NCBI GenBank assembly: GCA_950295325.1
Contig: OX485804.1
Location: forward strand, 36,134,429 to 36,198,428
Direction of reading: 5' to 3'
DNA length: 64,000 bases
Source: Polytrichum commune
Lineage: Eukaryota > Streptophyta > Polytrichopsida > Polytrichales > Polytrichaceae
Of this stretch, positions 12,479 through 24,820 are shown piece by piece (the first letter of the stretch is position 1; every line of letters starts with the position of its first letter). The notes under the pieces are model-generated. The model worked only from the letters and a program-made list of their open reading frames with translations. It was not told where the DNA came from and searched no databases. Position numbers and translations under genes: made by a program.

Positions 12479-12857
12479 AGTACCAATGTTGGACCGATGT
12501 ATAGGTGAATGGATGGATCAATAATCAACATCCATAAATAATGGTTTCCAAAAACCTACTCATGGGAATCAAAGTTGTAATACAAGTCAAATATTGATAT
12601 TTGGTGGGTACGTCAAGGTGAGAGAATCTTTGGATACCCGAGTTAATATTTGGGTCTATACGATTCTAGATCAGATTGATACTAGGATGCTCTTGTATAG
12701 ATAAGAAGATTCTCCCATGATACATAGACCCAATGATATCGAAAACAAAAATACCGTCAAATATCCATACCCTATTGATTTCAAAAAAATGTGAAATCCT
12801 CATTATAGATACCAGAACGGTATAAAGAACATGGTACAAGAGCAACACTGGTCAGTA
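12479..12857 (-). mobile_element. MITE family G copy 1
   Basis: Ends carry TACCAATGTTGG and, inverted, ACCAGTGTTGC. The interior aligns in reverse complement with 36490-36868 (shared TCTATAATGAGGATTTCAC and GACGGTATTTTTGTT-like blocks). Non-coding, about 378 bp. Confidence 0.6.
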
Positions 12858-12971
12858 GCCTGACAGCAACAAAAGTAGAAAGCCCTGCAGAGGATGATCT
12901 AAGTATTGCATTCTGAATGCTGTGTTAGAGTAAGTATGCACTACGCATGACTCGAAGACAAAGGCCTACCT

Positions 12972-13070
12972 GCAAGCAGAAATTTCAAAGTAGCAGCTCT
13001 TCCTAACCTATCTGTGTCAAATGGCCAACTGGACATCTTTGGGAGTTGTGCATTATAAGTACCTAGCATC
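12972..13070 (-). pseudogene. Possible orphan exon or gene remnant
   Basis: On the minus strand an acceptor-like CTGCTTGCAG at 13071-13080 is followed by an open frame containing MSSWPFDTDRLGRAATLKF. The frame runs into a donor-like CTTGCAG|GTAGGC near 12971. Composition and splice framing look exonic, but no flanking exons could be joined and a MITE begins 115 bases downstream. Family not recognised. Confidence 0.25.
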
Positions 13071-13409
13071 TGCAAGCAGTGGTTAGTACTTATGCCCGAA
13101 GGGCGACAGATTGTCACTGCACTGATTGTTGGTTGTCTCATTACTCAACTTGATCTTCCCTGTTGGTCGTGTTTGCATTCCAGCATAACCATGAAGGGGC
13201 CTCAGTACTGCACGGGGGTCCCAACATTGTCACAAAGAGTGGGGTCTTTGGAAAATGCAAAATGGGAGCAGAAGAAGTGGAGAAAAAACAATTTCATATT
13301 GGTCGTCCGTTCATTTAACCATGTGCACCACTGAGAGGAAGTGCCATTTGTAGGTACATTGGAATCGACATGTGAATAGATGTCTGTAGCGATTAGAAAA
13401 CATGACTCC

Positions 13410-13537
13410 CAAGTAGGTTAGTCACTGCAACACTTAGACGCTTTAGAATGAAAGGCAACTACCAAGTAGGTTAGTCAACGCAACACTTATATGCTTAAGA
13501 GTAGGTTAGTCACTGCAACACTTAGATGCTTGAGGAG
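13410..13537. repeat. Short tandem repeat, three units
   Basis: Three copies of AAGTAGGTTAGTCACTGCAA plus CACTTAGATGCTT-like sequence at about 13410, 13464 and 13500, with uneven spacing (54 and 36 bp). Confidence 0.7.
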
Positions 13538-13999
13538 TGGAAAGAGAGCAAACTTTTTAAGGACTTCTCTGTTCCTTTGCACTACAATAGTGCAATCATC
13601 ACAAGTTTGCACTTGAGCCACGGATTATGTCACTTTTGTCATGATCTGGATAGTTTTCTTTGTTCAACCCTTTTGCTAAATCTGTTTGGCATGGGAGAAG
13701 GATACTACCGGAGTGCTAATGTAATAGAGGACCCAACAAACAAGGACATGCAAGGAAATTACCTTGACCTAGGGAGCTCCTCTACTCACACTACAAAGCT
13801 GATATTTCCTGCCATCCTGCACATGCCAGTGAACCGGATCAGAAGCATCTTTGTTGGCTGACTCAGATGTAGGAGTAGGAATCTCTGACATGTCCTCTAA
13901 AGGCAGGCTGGTGAATCGGTGATGGCTGGAAGAGCACTGCGCCAACTGTCCGGACTCCAGAGACGTCCCACGGATATTTGGCTTTATACAGTGCATGGG

Positions 14000-14690
14000 T
14001 CCAGATATATATCCAAACTTACACAAGATCTTCATTAACACTGCTTTGTAAATGGTCATGCAGAACATGCACAAGAATACATATAAGATGAGCCAGATGA
14101 GACAGCCCGACATGCTCTACCTACTTGTGATCGGTCTTTAATACGCACGTTGTCACACTTCCCAGCCCTCTTGTTTGATGCACAAGCTGGGACTGGTGAA
14201 ACAAGAATGCAAGAGTAAAGCATTCTTAACAAGGATAAGAAAGATAAAGATAGACAGGACCTTCAACACTGGTTTGTAATGCAGATTACATACAGGAAAA
14301 CATGTAAGATGAGCCAGATAAGACAAGCCGACATGCTCTACCTACTTGTAATTGGTCTTTAGTACGCACGTTGTCATCTTTCCTTGCCCTCTTGTTTGAT
14401 GCACAAGTTGGGACTGGTGAAACAAAAATGCAAGTGAAGTATTCTTAAGAAGGATAAGAAGGATATAAGGATACACAAGATCTTCAACTCTGGTTTGTAA
14501 TGCAGAACATGCACGGGAAAACATGTAAGATGAGCCGGATGAGACAGGCCTAGATGCTCCACCTACATGTGATTCGTCTTTAGTAGTCACTTTGTCATAC
14601 TCCCCTGCTCTTTTGTTCAATGCACAAGCTGGGACTGGTGAAATAAGAATGCAAATGAAAACTTTCTTTAAAGGATAAGAAGAAGCTGAT
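14000..14690. repeat. Tandem array, about three units of 221 bp
   Basis: AGATGAGCC landmarks fall at 14086, 14307 and 14528, an exact 221-bp spacing. A partial unit precedes and a partial one follows. Units share CTCTTGTTTGATGCACAAG and GGGACTGGTGAAA. Open frames crossing the units on the minus strand are a by-product of the repeat and match nothing known. Confidence 0.85.
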
Positions 14691-14807
14691 GATGATGAAG
14701 AAAACGGCACCGGGATACCTACATACAGTAGCAAGCTTGCAAAGTGTCTTTTAACGCATACAAGAGAATTTGTTTTAAGGTATATGGCCCTCCTGTGGGT
14801 ACTTCCA

Positions 14808-15131
14808 ACTCCACAGACAATTTTGGCCATGAGATTGAACCAGAAATTGTCCCATCCGAGTACCAATTGCGCATCTCGACGATTGTCATTTCGAGCTTCG
14901 GAATCGGTCCGAGTTGAGATGCAAAAGTTTAAGTGATTGCGTAGGCCTTCCCAATTGTGTAAATCAATTCAACCTGGAATGGTGTCTATAGTTTAAGCAC
15001 ATAGTTGAATTCCGATCTTATAGTAGCACATGTCTTTTTGGTTTCTGTTCTTAACTAAAAGCCTTGCCATAATACCACGCAATATAGATGTCCCATTAGA
15101 AGAGTGATCACATAAAGTCCACATACCTTAG
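14808..15131 (+). repeat. Family E dispersed repeat
   Basis: Has the family landmarks CAGACAATTTTGGCC, ACATGTCTTTTTGGT and the end block GAGTGATCACATAA ... CACATACCTTA. Confidence 0.65.
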
Positions 15132-16386
15132 ATGCAGAGAGGGTTAGGGTTTAGGGTTTACGGCCAAGTGACACCTATGAAGTTTCACGTCACCTGCCTA
15201 ACTTTTACCCTTCGCTTGGAGCATGAGAGAGAAAGAGGCAGAAGAATTGAGAAGTCCTTGATGAGATGGAGAGCTTCGTTGCTTTTCCACTTTCTTTCCT
15301 TCTCACCTTCTAAGTTGCCGTGCTATCCCTATCCTTCCGGTCCTCTTGGAGAAGTAATAAGCAATGACATCATTCGATCCCACAATGCACCCTGGAATTT
15401 GCATGTCCGTAAATTGTCCGTCGTTACAACGAGATATGCCCCCCCGAGGAAATGAAACAGGGGCAGTGCGGCACCTCATTCATCTGGAATCTGGTCGCCT
15501 GGACCAATGTTTTTGTCCATCATTCGGACGATCGACATGGCTGTCATCCTTGGAAGTTGGCACATTCAAGGTGCGTTTACACACACATTGAGTTGCGCGT
15601 CAGGCCCGCCTTCCACCACAACTATGATTTCTTTTCATTTATACACAACTGTAATTGAAGAGTGGATTTGATCTCAACGATCGTCCCTCCTATTGGTGCA
15701 ATCTGTGGAGTGGAGACCAGCAATTTATGAATTTTAGTAGAAAGTATGCCTAAGAGTAATTGCCTCCTATAAAACCTCTCCCATGCTCTGGCCTTGAAAT
15801 TCTTTCCCCGTGCCACATAGTACATACAAACAAAGTAGAGCCAAAGAAAGTAAACTACAATCATTATCCCATCTACTCCCATGTTCCAACTACACATTAC
15901 ATGTAGTTGGACAAGTAAGAGCACTTCGGGTTGTGATAGTTGTCATAATGTCGTTCTCCCTCCTCATCCCTCGAAAATAAAACCAAAGAAAGTAATCTAC
16001 AACCATCACAACTGCTCCCATACACCTTGTATCCTAGTTGTGGTTGTGATGGTTGACATCAGTAATAGAACCGAGGATGGTGAACTGCAACCATGAAGCA
16101 CCGAAATGGTGGTTGTGTGTATTAAACGCACCTTGAATCAGATCGCTGACTGTTGACACATCTGGTCCCGGGATTGCGCTCCAATAAGGGCTCGGTTCTC
16201 GATTTAGGTCTGGGAGAGGTCCGGGATAGGTTCGGGAGAGGCTCGGCAGTCATCGTTGAGAGCAGTGAGGACCTTGGCGCTCGCTGACTTCCAGTTCATT
16301 GTGTACGTCAGTGGTTTTTCCAAGGGTTGCGTCTACATGACAAGTCGCGAATTGGTCTTGTGTGCACCAGTTTAAGTGTCAGTGCA
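15132..16386. other. Upstream region of the PHIP1-like gene
   Basis: No repeat family recognised. A GGGAGAGG(T/C)(C/T)CGG-type motif repeats within 16208-16248, close to the start codon. The promoter and transcription start probably lie here, but no TATA box can be assigned with confidence. Confidence 0.4.
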
Positions 16387-19115
16387 ATGTCGCCATCTGT
16401 CACGAAGATGAAGAAGAAAAAACAGCAGGAAGAAGCGAAAGATGTCGTGGCTCCACCCCCGCCTGATAGCACGGCAGCCCTTGCTTTAGGATCGTCTCCT
16501 ATGGGTGTCGTCCCGGCCGTTGAGCCCCCGAAGAAGAAGAAATCGAAAAAGAATCTTGCGTCCAGTAGCCAGGCTGAAGACCGGGCAGGAGGCGTCAGGG
16601 ACACTGATGATGATGGGGACAAGAAGAGTATGGTAGACACATCTGCTGAAGAAGGTGGCGAAAAGGGGAAAAAGCAGAAGAAGAAACGCAAATGTAGTTC
16701 TGAAGGCGAGGAAAGTACAGGACTTTCAGCTGGTGCTGATGATGATGATGCTGGAGGCGAAACCCCTATCCATCGTGATGAAGCAGCCATAGCTGAAGGG
16801 GCACTTGGTGCTAGTTCTCTCAAAGCAGATGAAGTTAATAGTACGAGGAACAAGAAGAAGAGTAAATTGACTGACAAGTGGGGAAAGAAACTTGAGAGTG
16901 AAGGTGCATTTGAGGACGACCAGGTTGAAGATCATGGTGAAGGTCAGAGTGCACCAAGGTACGTGTTCAGTCAGTTTCAATGGAGATGGCAATACAATGA
17001 AGGATGATGCTAGGGTTTAGGTCTAAGCATTGTTCTGAGAGTAAGCAGTGTATGAGGTGACGGTGCTGATTCAGTATCACAAATGAATTTCGAAAAAAGA
17101 AGGGTATTTTGTTTAGCTGGGTGCCTTTTGACCTTATTTGCTGTGCAAGATGAGTGCAAGGATGGAGGGATGACAGTTCCAATCGATGTTATAGTTTCCA
17201 TGTTGATGATGTGCAGTGGCCAGGAGGAGGTAGATCCCAAAAAGATAATGGTTGGAGGGATGCCCTATTTTATTACCGAGGACGACATTCACGAGTTCTT
17301 TGAAGACTGTGGCATCATAGCTAAGCTGGACTGTATGACCTTTGCAGACACTGGAAAGTTCAAGGGCATAGCGTTCATCACGTTCAAGGTAATCTACTTT
17401 GGCTTTGAAAGTTTGTCTTGTTTTACTTCAGCAGATCTTTTGCCAATTTCGACTGTTTATACGTTTTGTACCACATGTAAGGGATTCTTTCTTGCTTTTC
17501 TTTTGAAAGAAGTTCATTTTCTTTATTTGATTTGAAACTCTTCAATTTAGAAGCACTGTTCCTCCTCTATGTAAATTATCTAAGCAACCATGTCTCTAGT
17601 TCATGGGTGGTTTTGAAGTCTTGCTTCTGCGATTGATTGAAGAACTTGGTTTTCACTTGTTGTCAATGCATGCACGTGATGGTTTTCAAATAGGAAGAAC
17701 AGATGCCTGCTACATGCATGTACATGCTGTTGAGGTGACGATGCTGATGCATGCATGCCATATTCAAGTGGTCTATTCTATGTTGTGAATGTTAGCAAAG
17801 ATTGCCTTTTTTCACCTTCATGAACTTCTGGCATAGTCTATAATTTTGTGATCTTGGGACTAATATAGTCCATCAATCTTGCAGTTTAGGTCTCTGTCCA
17901 GTCACAGGATAAAGCATAAGTGTCTTTCAATGGTCTGAATGGATACAATGAAACACAGATTTACTTTTTTGACAGCTTGAAGCATGTCAATCTGTATTGT
18001 GAGAAAGAATGAATTTAAGGTAGACCTTGTGTGGTTCCCCTTCCTTGACTCTAAGACATAAGTATTTGATTGAGCAGAAGAATGAGGCTGATGTGGAATA
18101 GCTTGATAATCTGAAACAGTTGATTACGTTTCAGACCTCTTGTTATTGCGTTGCTTTGCCTTTGTTATTGACTGGATAAATCTCTCAAATGTTATAGATG
18201 ATGCTAAGGAGTTTCTTTTAATTTTATTCTTCCTTTGCAGACAAAGGAAGCTGCAGAGAAGGCATTAGCGTTGGATGGTGCTGACATGTACGTAACATTA
18301 TCTTCACCTGATGTTTTTTGGTTCATAAAGGAAAAGGCTGGCGAGTGCTTGCTGACATCATTTAATTTGAGTCTTTTCAACCATTAGGCTACCGCCTCTC
18401 ATCGAGAGGTGGACACTTTGTGAACGTCCACAATCGTGTTCAAGTTGTCTTCAATCTAATGAATCGGAAGCTTTTTTTCATCATCTCAATATCCTTACAT
18501 GTAAAAAACCATACTACTCATTCCTTCCGGATATTTGATGAAGCCTGTAGTTGCATAGGTGGGTTTACTTTCCTTCCTTTTAACATGGAACAAATTGGAT
18601 CTTCGAAATGAGGTCATTGGGTATCTGTTTCTGAATTCCTTTGCTTTCCTCAATGCAGGAGTGGTCGCTTTCTGAAAATTGAGATTTGTAAAATTAAACC
18701 TAAAGAACCTGCAAAGAAAGAGGCATACCGGGAGCCTCCCAAAAAGCATCAGGGTTGCTTGTCTGCCTATGTAGGGAACTTGGCATGGGACATATCAGAA
18801 AAAGAGCTACAAAAGTTTTTCAAAAATTGCAGAATAGATGAAATTAGATTGGCGGTTGATAAGGAAAGTGGTAGTTTTAGAGGGTTTGGGATTATAGATT
18901 TTTCTGATGATCAGTCTTTAGAAGCTGCAATCAAGCTTGATCAGAAGCTAGTTCTTGGAAGGCCTATTAAGGTAGCATATTCAGTTCCCAAGAGTACTCC
19001 AAATGGAGGTAGCAGGTGGCAAGGTCAAGCAGATAAGGGGAATAGTAAGAGCTGTTACACATGTGGTGATGGAGGTCACATGTCATACAGCTGTCCTCAG
19101 AAACCACGTTTTTGA
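16387..19115 (+). CDS. PHIP1: PHIP1-like nucleolar/phragmoplast RRM and CCHC protein, 415 aa
   Basis: Four exons: 16387-16958, 17217-17388, 18241-18287, 18659-19115. All introns are GT-AG, frame is kept and the total is 416 codons. The N-terminal 190 residues are Lys/Glu/Asp-rich with several poly-lysine clusters (nucleolar-signal-like). RRM1 (about 200-275) begins KIMVGGMPY and carries RNP1-like KGIAFITF. RRM2 (about 299-372) begins AYVGNLAW with RNP1-like RGFGIIDF. A CCHC knuckle CYTCGDGGHMSYSC (396-409) precedes the stop. This order matches Arabidopsis PHIP1, a phragmoplastin- and Rop-interacting protein that binds Ran2 mRNA at the forming cell plate (known of the family). The start was chosen at MSPSV; an in-frame ATG 20 codons upstream (16327) is possible. 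One knuckle is present rather than the several of Arabidopsis PHIP1. Confidence 0.9.
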
Positions 19116-19157
19116 GATGTCTTTTTTTTGAGATGATTTAAGTTTATGAAAGGTGTA

Positions 19158-19320
19158 AGGTAAGTGGGCCTTGTAATTGGATATGGTCACTTTTTTTAAT
19201 CAGACACCTATAAATGGGTCTTACGGGGGGCAGCTCCAACAGTTTAAGCGGACACCTACTAGATATGGTCATTTAGAGGTGAGGATTAGCTAATATAACC
19301 ACAATTCTCGGCAAACTTCA
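19158..19320 (-). repeat. Family E dispersed repeat, partial, reverse
   Basis: Starts GGTAAGTGGGCCTTGTAA and contains CACCTATAAATGGGTCTTA; aligns with 715-870. It lies in the 3' flank of the PHIP1-like gene, between it and the transposase leader. Confidence 0.6.
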
Positions 19321-19554
19321 TGCACTGGCAACAACCAACTATTATTTTATGCTTGTTTTATTAGGATTGTTAGTTATTTGAATGTTGGGTTGCTGAAACG
19401 AGTGATTTCATCAAGGCTCATTTGGGTTTACTTCATAGTCAGAACAACACAGGATGAGGTTTATAAGAACTCACTTAGCAACCACTTGTAGAATCTTGTA
19501 CATCATGATTTCAATTACAAGTCATAGAGATTTCATACTGTTAGAACAACTGTG

Positions 19555-22500
19555 ATGGGCTCCAATTATGATCGCGATTACGCATTCAGATTGTTGCCCA
19601 AGTCGGAGCCCATTGTGGATATTAATTATATTCGTGATGAGCAAAACGCGATTGAGAATGAATTCGATTGTAGCAGTGATACAGGGAGTGACAACATCGA
19701 TGATTAGCACAGTTGGGCACAACGAGAGGAAACACCCCCATCGGTGTCGCAGCTCCTAATTCGGTGCACACAACTTGGCGTAAACAGGTCTACCATTCGA
19801 ACCAATGTCTTGCGTAATGGAGTGGACGCGTCACCCACTTCTCCAGGTCGTGCACCTGTGATCACAAGCCATCCCCGCATTAGAGTCCAGCGTGCAGGCA
19901 ACTCATCATCCGATTCACTAGGTATGTTCCTCACACTCTGAACACATCTGTAAGCCTTTTGTGACATTAAACTTGTCGAATTCTGATGTTAGGCTTGCAC
20001 TGATAATGGTAATGGTTGAAATGTCCATTGAATTCTAAAGCATGTGGCCCTATTGTCGGCACTTTAAATTTTGCAGACAATTTTGGCCAGTTGATCAAAC
20101 CAGGAATTGTCTCATCCAGTTAGCAAACATAAATACTGAATATTGTAAATTCAAGATTTTGAAATAGGGGTTGAGATACGCTGAAGTCAGGAGAAGTCAA
20201 AGTAAAGATTCTTGTTCTCTTGAATTGATCACATAGGCCCTCCTAATTGTGTTGACAATTGAGCCTAGAACAGTGTCTATATTTTGAGCACATAGTGCAA
20301 TCTCATTGTAATATTTGTCTTTTTAATGTCCTTCCTTATGCTACAAGCCTTGCTATATGCCACCCAAAGATAGGTGTCCGACTATAAGAGTGACTACATA
20401 AGGCACACATATCTTGTATACTCTCAGCCACAGCTATGGTACTACTAATTACTTCCCATGTGTTCTATTAAGTCTTGGCATGCCCAGTCAGTTGCTTCTG
20501 ACTTGCTATCATGCTGACATGGGAGGCTGAGCTTTGCTGTTGGTGACACCTCGAGGTGGTCAATTCTTGAAGAGACATTCTCCCTGGTTAAACTTAGATT
20601 CTGCTATGGGAGGCCTTTTCATTTGAGGCGCATATCAAATGTTTTTGCATCCTCCCTGGTTAGACTTAACTGTATTCTGAAATGCTCCCCACTGGTGCAT
20701 GTTGGATGTTCTTGCAGGCTTTCACATAGGTGGGGATTCACAAGCTGCCTTTGTCCACCGGCCTATTCCAGGAAGGGGTGTCGTTCAGACTTCACCTTCT
20801 GTTACCACACCTGTTTTATCCCAACCAGACATGACCACACCAACTGGAGGAGAGAGCACTAGTAGGAGGAGGGCAGAAAAACTAAACAAGAATGGAAATT
20901 GGAGCACTGTTTCTCTGCAAGCAGCTTTGAGGGCGGTTGATAATGGATCACGAATATTGACTGCAAGTCAAAAGTATGGCATACCTGTGAGCACACTCCG
21001 CAATCATCTCTTTGGCTTGACAACATCCCGCAAGAGAGGGAAGCCGGGTGTTCTTACCCGAGAAGAAGAAGAGGAGGTTGTCTCATACATCAAGACTATG
21101 GCGAGCATTGGACACCCGCTGACATTGAGGCAACTCAGATTAAAAGTGGCAGAGATGACCCAAGTTCGTTTGACACCATTTCCCAATGGCATACCTGGGT
21201 TGAGTTGGGTGAAATGGTTTCGGAGACGTCATCCGGATCTCTCCCTCCTTGTGGCACAAGGTGTGGAAACTGGCCGTGCACGTGGGCTATGCCCGGAGAA
21301 TGTGTATAGTTTTTATGAGAACCTTGCTGAGGCGTATCAAGAGCAAAAGTACCCAGCTTCTCAAATTTGGAATGCCGACGAGTCCGGAGCACAAGCGGGG
21401 AGGACCGGAGGCGCAATGGTGGTCGCATCAAAAGGAGCAAAGCAAGCTCATAGCGTCGAGTTAGATGAGAGAGAGCATGTCACGGTCTTGAGTTGCATCA
21501 ATGCAGAGGGTCAAAGTATTCCAAACTTTTATATTTTCAAGGGTCAAAAGTTCAAAAGTAATTACATACGGGGATGCGAATCAGGGGCATGCATGGCTAT
21601 GCAACCGAAAGGATGGATGACAAGCTTTTTGTTTGATAAATGGATGTCGCATTTTGTCACATGTGTGCAAGCGATGGGCGGCAACATGTCTCCAAACAAC
21701 CGCCATGTCCTCATCATAGATGGTCAAAATAGCCATGTGACGGTGGACATTGTTCTACAAGCACGGGCAATAGGTTTGGACTTCATTACGATTCCTGCAC
21801 ATACCTCTCATGCATTGCAACCACTTGATGTGAGTTGCTTCAAGCCTTTCAAGACGGCTTTTAGAGCGTGTCGTGACATGTGGAGTATTGAGCACAAGGG
21901 TGTGAATGCAAGGAAGGAGGACTTGGCCAATTGGGTGTCTAGGGGTTTGAAGAAGGCATTGACTCCACACAACATAAGAGCGGGATTTAGAGCTACGGGC
22001 ATATGGCCATTGGATGCAACAAAAATGGACAAGAAGATGGCCCCAAGTGAGGAAGATGGGCCTGAGCAGGAGGGAGATGAAGAAGATGACATTGGGGAAG
22101 TGCCCATTGAAGAGATGATGCTTGACCTTGTGGAGGAGGTATCGGCTGTTGGAGGGTGCCACTATGTTGTGGATGTTGATGAGGAGAGTAATAGCACAAG
22201 GGCTGACTTGCAAGATGCGGGCATCATTGGGAGCACTCAAAAATCACAAATGGAGGGGGGTAGTGCAGTCACACGGTTCTTGCCACTACCGATAGTGACT
22301 GAGCCTCCCAAAAGGAGGAAAAACACATCAGAGCCAATCATCGACTACTCCAAGTCCATATTCATGACAAGCGATGCCTACATTGCCCAATTGGAAGCAA
22401 AGTTAAAGGCAATTGAAGAAACTGAGAAGGAGAGAGCCCGGAGAATGGAAGAGATGGAGCGAAACGAAACAAAGAGGGCTGCTGAAAAGCTTGAGAAGGA

Positions 22501-22834
22501 AGCGGAGAAGCGGATGCGCACGGAAAGAAGAGAGGCTAAGAAACGGTTTGATGCTCAATGGACTGTTACTCGGATCTCCGAGATCGGAGATGCACTTCAC
22601 AAGGCTATCCGGATGAGGTACCCAATTCCACAGGGAGCCTACAAGGGTAAATTTTGTGGGATGGCCCCTAAAATTTGCCGCGACAATCAAAGGATTGTGA
22701 TGGAGCGTAGGAAGTTGAAGAAACAAGGACTTGATACACGTGACTTGGCAACTGTTGAGCCGACATGGGTGTACAAACCGAATCCCCTTACCACTCCTGA
22801 AAATTTCGTTCTTTGTTCCATTGTGCCAGCATAA
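19555..22834 (+). CDS. Pogo/Tigger-type DDE transposase, two exons, in-frame stop in exon 1
   Basis: Exon 1 19555-19921 starts MGSNYDRDYAFRLLPK but has an in-frame TAG at 19705-19707. Exon 2 is 20718-22834, and the junction (TCACTAG|GT ... TTGCAG|GC) keeps frame. Without exon 1 translation could start at the ATG at 20831 (667 aa). Exon 2 encodes a psq/CENP-B-like HTH (NWSTVSLQAALRAV ... YGIPVSTLRNH), then a DDE_1 core. Acidic residues are NADES (21377), IIDGQNSH (21719) and QPLDV (21827), spaced 114 and 36, i.e. DD36D as in pogo elements. An acidic linker follows, then a roughly 80-residue charged coiled coil and a conserved-looking C-terminus. The intron holds a family E repeat. Terminal inverted repeats were not found, so this may be an old or immobilised copy. 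Confidence 0.8.
20059..20420 (+). repeat. Family E repeat inside the transposase intron
   Basis: Contains GCAGACAATTTTGGCC, TTGTGTTGACAATTGAGCC, ATTTTGAGCACATAG and TAAGAGTGACTACATAAGG, all family E landmarks. Confidence 0.7.
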
Positions 22835-23319
22835 AGAGCTTTGAAAATTCTATGTATATCAAGCTCACAACGTTTTGCTCACATCGGAACATTGAATGCA
22901 TATCTCATGCATTTGGACAGGTTGATAAAAGGTAAGTATGCCTAAGCCAGACTTTCTTAAGAAAATGATTTAATTAGATTCTTCTCAAGAGAGCTTTTCC
23001 TGTCAATTATCTAGTTTTATGGACGACAGTTTTTAAATTTGCAGTGGCCATGTCAAAGACCTCTATCGAGCAAAAAGAAACTGTACATAGCTGAAGGAGG
23101 AACGCTGCTTTCATTTCATTAGTTTTGTATACACTGATAATATTATGTATTAAATTTTGATTTTGTCTTGCAAGAAAACAGCAAGGGAATTGGCCTTCTA
23201 AATGATTGAACAAGTGAGGACTGAAGCATGTGAATCAACCTGCATTTGAACGATCCCTGTGTTGGAGGGTTTTAAACTTTTAATGATGAGGACCCAAGTA
23301 GTGTATGTGGACAAGTAAT
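22835..23319. other. Transposase 3' flank
   Basis: AT-rich 3' untranslated-like sequence; no TIR counterpart of the 5' flank is recognisable. Confidence 0.4.
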
Positions 23320-23680
23320 TTAAGTGGGCCAAGAACGGACACTTTTAGCTCTGCACCCATTTGTCCTAGGATATTTAACACATGATTGATACTGGATGGA
23401 TAGCAACTTCAAATTGAAGCCATAGCTGTTTTTCTCAAAATTTCAGAATTTCCTATGGAAATATTTTTTATTATCAAAGTGAATTTTTGCTTCTTTTTTC
23501 ATATAGGTCTCACCGTATTTTGTTGATCATTGCACCTAGAATAGTTTCAAATTTTTGAGAATGTAGTCCATCTTTTTTATTCACATGTCTTTTAGGTGTC
23601 ATTCCTTAATCCACATTCAACCACACACTCAAATGTAGCTGTCTGATGAAGACACCTCATTAGGCTCGCTTACTTTAGTG
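23320..23680 (+). repeat. Family E dispersed repeat
   Basis: Begins TAAGTGGGCC, with CCTAGGATAT, TTATCAAAGTGAA, TCATATAGGTCTC and ACCACACACTCAAATGTAG landmarks. Confidence 0.65.
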
Positions 23681-24131
23681 ACTAATTTTCTCCCACATGT
23701 GTAATTATGGAAGCAGGCAGTAATATAGTGAAGGTTTCAGTGCGAGGGAATCTGGTGGGGTAGAGTTTGAATGCACCAACTACACTAAAGACCAATTAGT
23801 GAAGGTGGTACTAATTCAGGTCACGTGCACAATCTTGTTAAATCTCAAAGTTCCTGAGGGTTAAAGTTGCTATTGAGTGACTATATTCATGGCTGTGGAA
23901 AATTCTATGCTCATCTTCCATAGATTTTAAGAAAATGAGTGTGCTTGTGATTAGTGTGTGTTGTATGCTTGTCAGTGAATAGTGCCAAGTGCTGAGATTA
24001 ACAATGCTTCCTAGTCTTAGACCTAAAATCTAATGGTCGCATTGATTCATGGCGTAAAGGCATTTAGGCACCTTCAATAATTTCCTACCCTCATTAATTT
24101 CCCACACTCACTAATTGTTATATTTAGTGTA

Positions 24132-24395
24132 GCTACTCCCAACTTTTCAAATTCAAGTCCACTCAAATACTAACCTCCTCCTAAAATCGGGCCTTCAATC
24201 CCTTCAGGGACTGGAACTTGTAGGTTAAAGGTTTTTTAGTGGGCTCATGGAAGTCTAGTGGCTTGTGGCCATAGCTCTTCACATTCTAGTGGTCCACCAG
24301 AATGTGGTAGAATGGGAGGTTGTGCAAACACCTCTGACCCACTATTTTCTAGAATCAAATGAACAAGCAGCCTACATGGAAACTCACCCTAAGAG
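24132..24395. mobile_element. MITE family D, degraded copy
   Basis: Right end GCCTACATGGAAACTCACCCT and interior (CATGGAAGTCTAGTGG, CTAACCTCCTCCT) match the copies at 31.3-32.1 and 45.7 kb. A further fragment (GTGGGGTAGAGTTTG) lies at 23735-23785, so the left half is disrupted. Confidence 0.6.
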
Positions 24396-24439
24396 GTAAG
24401 TTGGAATCTATTTTGGGAACTTCGGATTTTTTCCCACCC

Positions 24440-24820
24440 CTCAAATGAGTGAAAGTATGTGCAGACATTTAAGGCCTGCTTATCTTAGTCTATCCACGAT
24501 GCAATAATTTCCACCAAACATTGAGCCCTTCCAACAGACAATTTTGGCCTCCAAGCAATTGCAAAGTACAAAGGTTGTCATTTCAAGTTTCAAAGTCGGA
24601 GTAGGGATGTACAATTTAGAAGAGGGTAAAGTGAACTTCTCTTTACAGAGATAAGCCCCTTTCAGTTGTGTTCAATTTTCAACTCATAATGGTTAACATA
24701 TTTTGTACACAATTTTCAACTCATCATCATACTACATGTCTTTTTGGTGTTCATTCTTGACATATAGGTTTAGGTGCCTGACATAGAAGAGTGACCACAT
24801 AAGGACCACTTACCTTAGTT
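24440..24820 (+). repeat. Family E dispersed repeat
   Basis: CAACAGACAATTTTGGCC, ACATGTCTTTTTGGTGTTC and GAGTGACCACATAAGGACC landmarks. Confidence 0.7.

Noticed and set aside
8007..14690. CRISPR-like reading of the regular arrays
   Set aside because: Units are 221-297 bp of contiguous repeat without unique spacers, and the window is clearly a plant nuclear genome.
14342..14866. 174-codon minus-strand frame
   Set aside because: It consists of 221-bp repeat units plus family E sequence and has repeat-derived internal similarity only.
16308..16877. 189-codon minus-strand frame
   Set aside because: Exact antisense of the Lys/Asp-rich first exon of the PHIP1-like gene.
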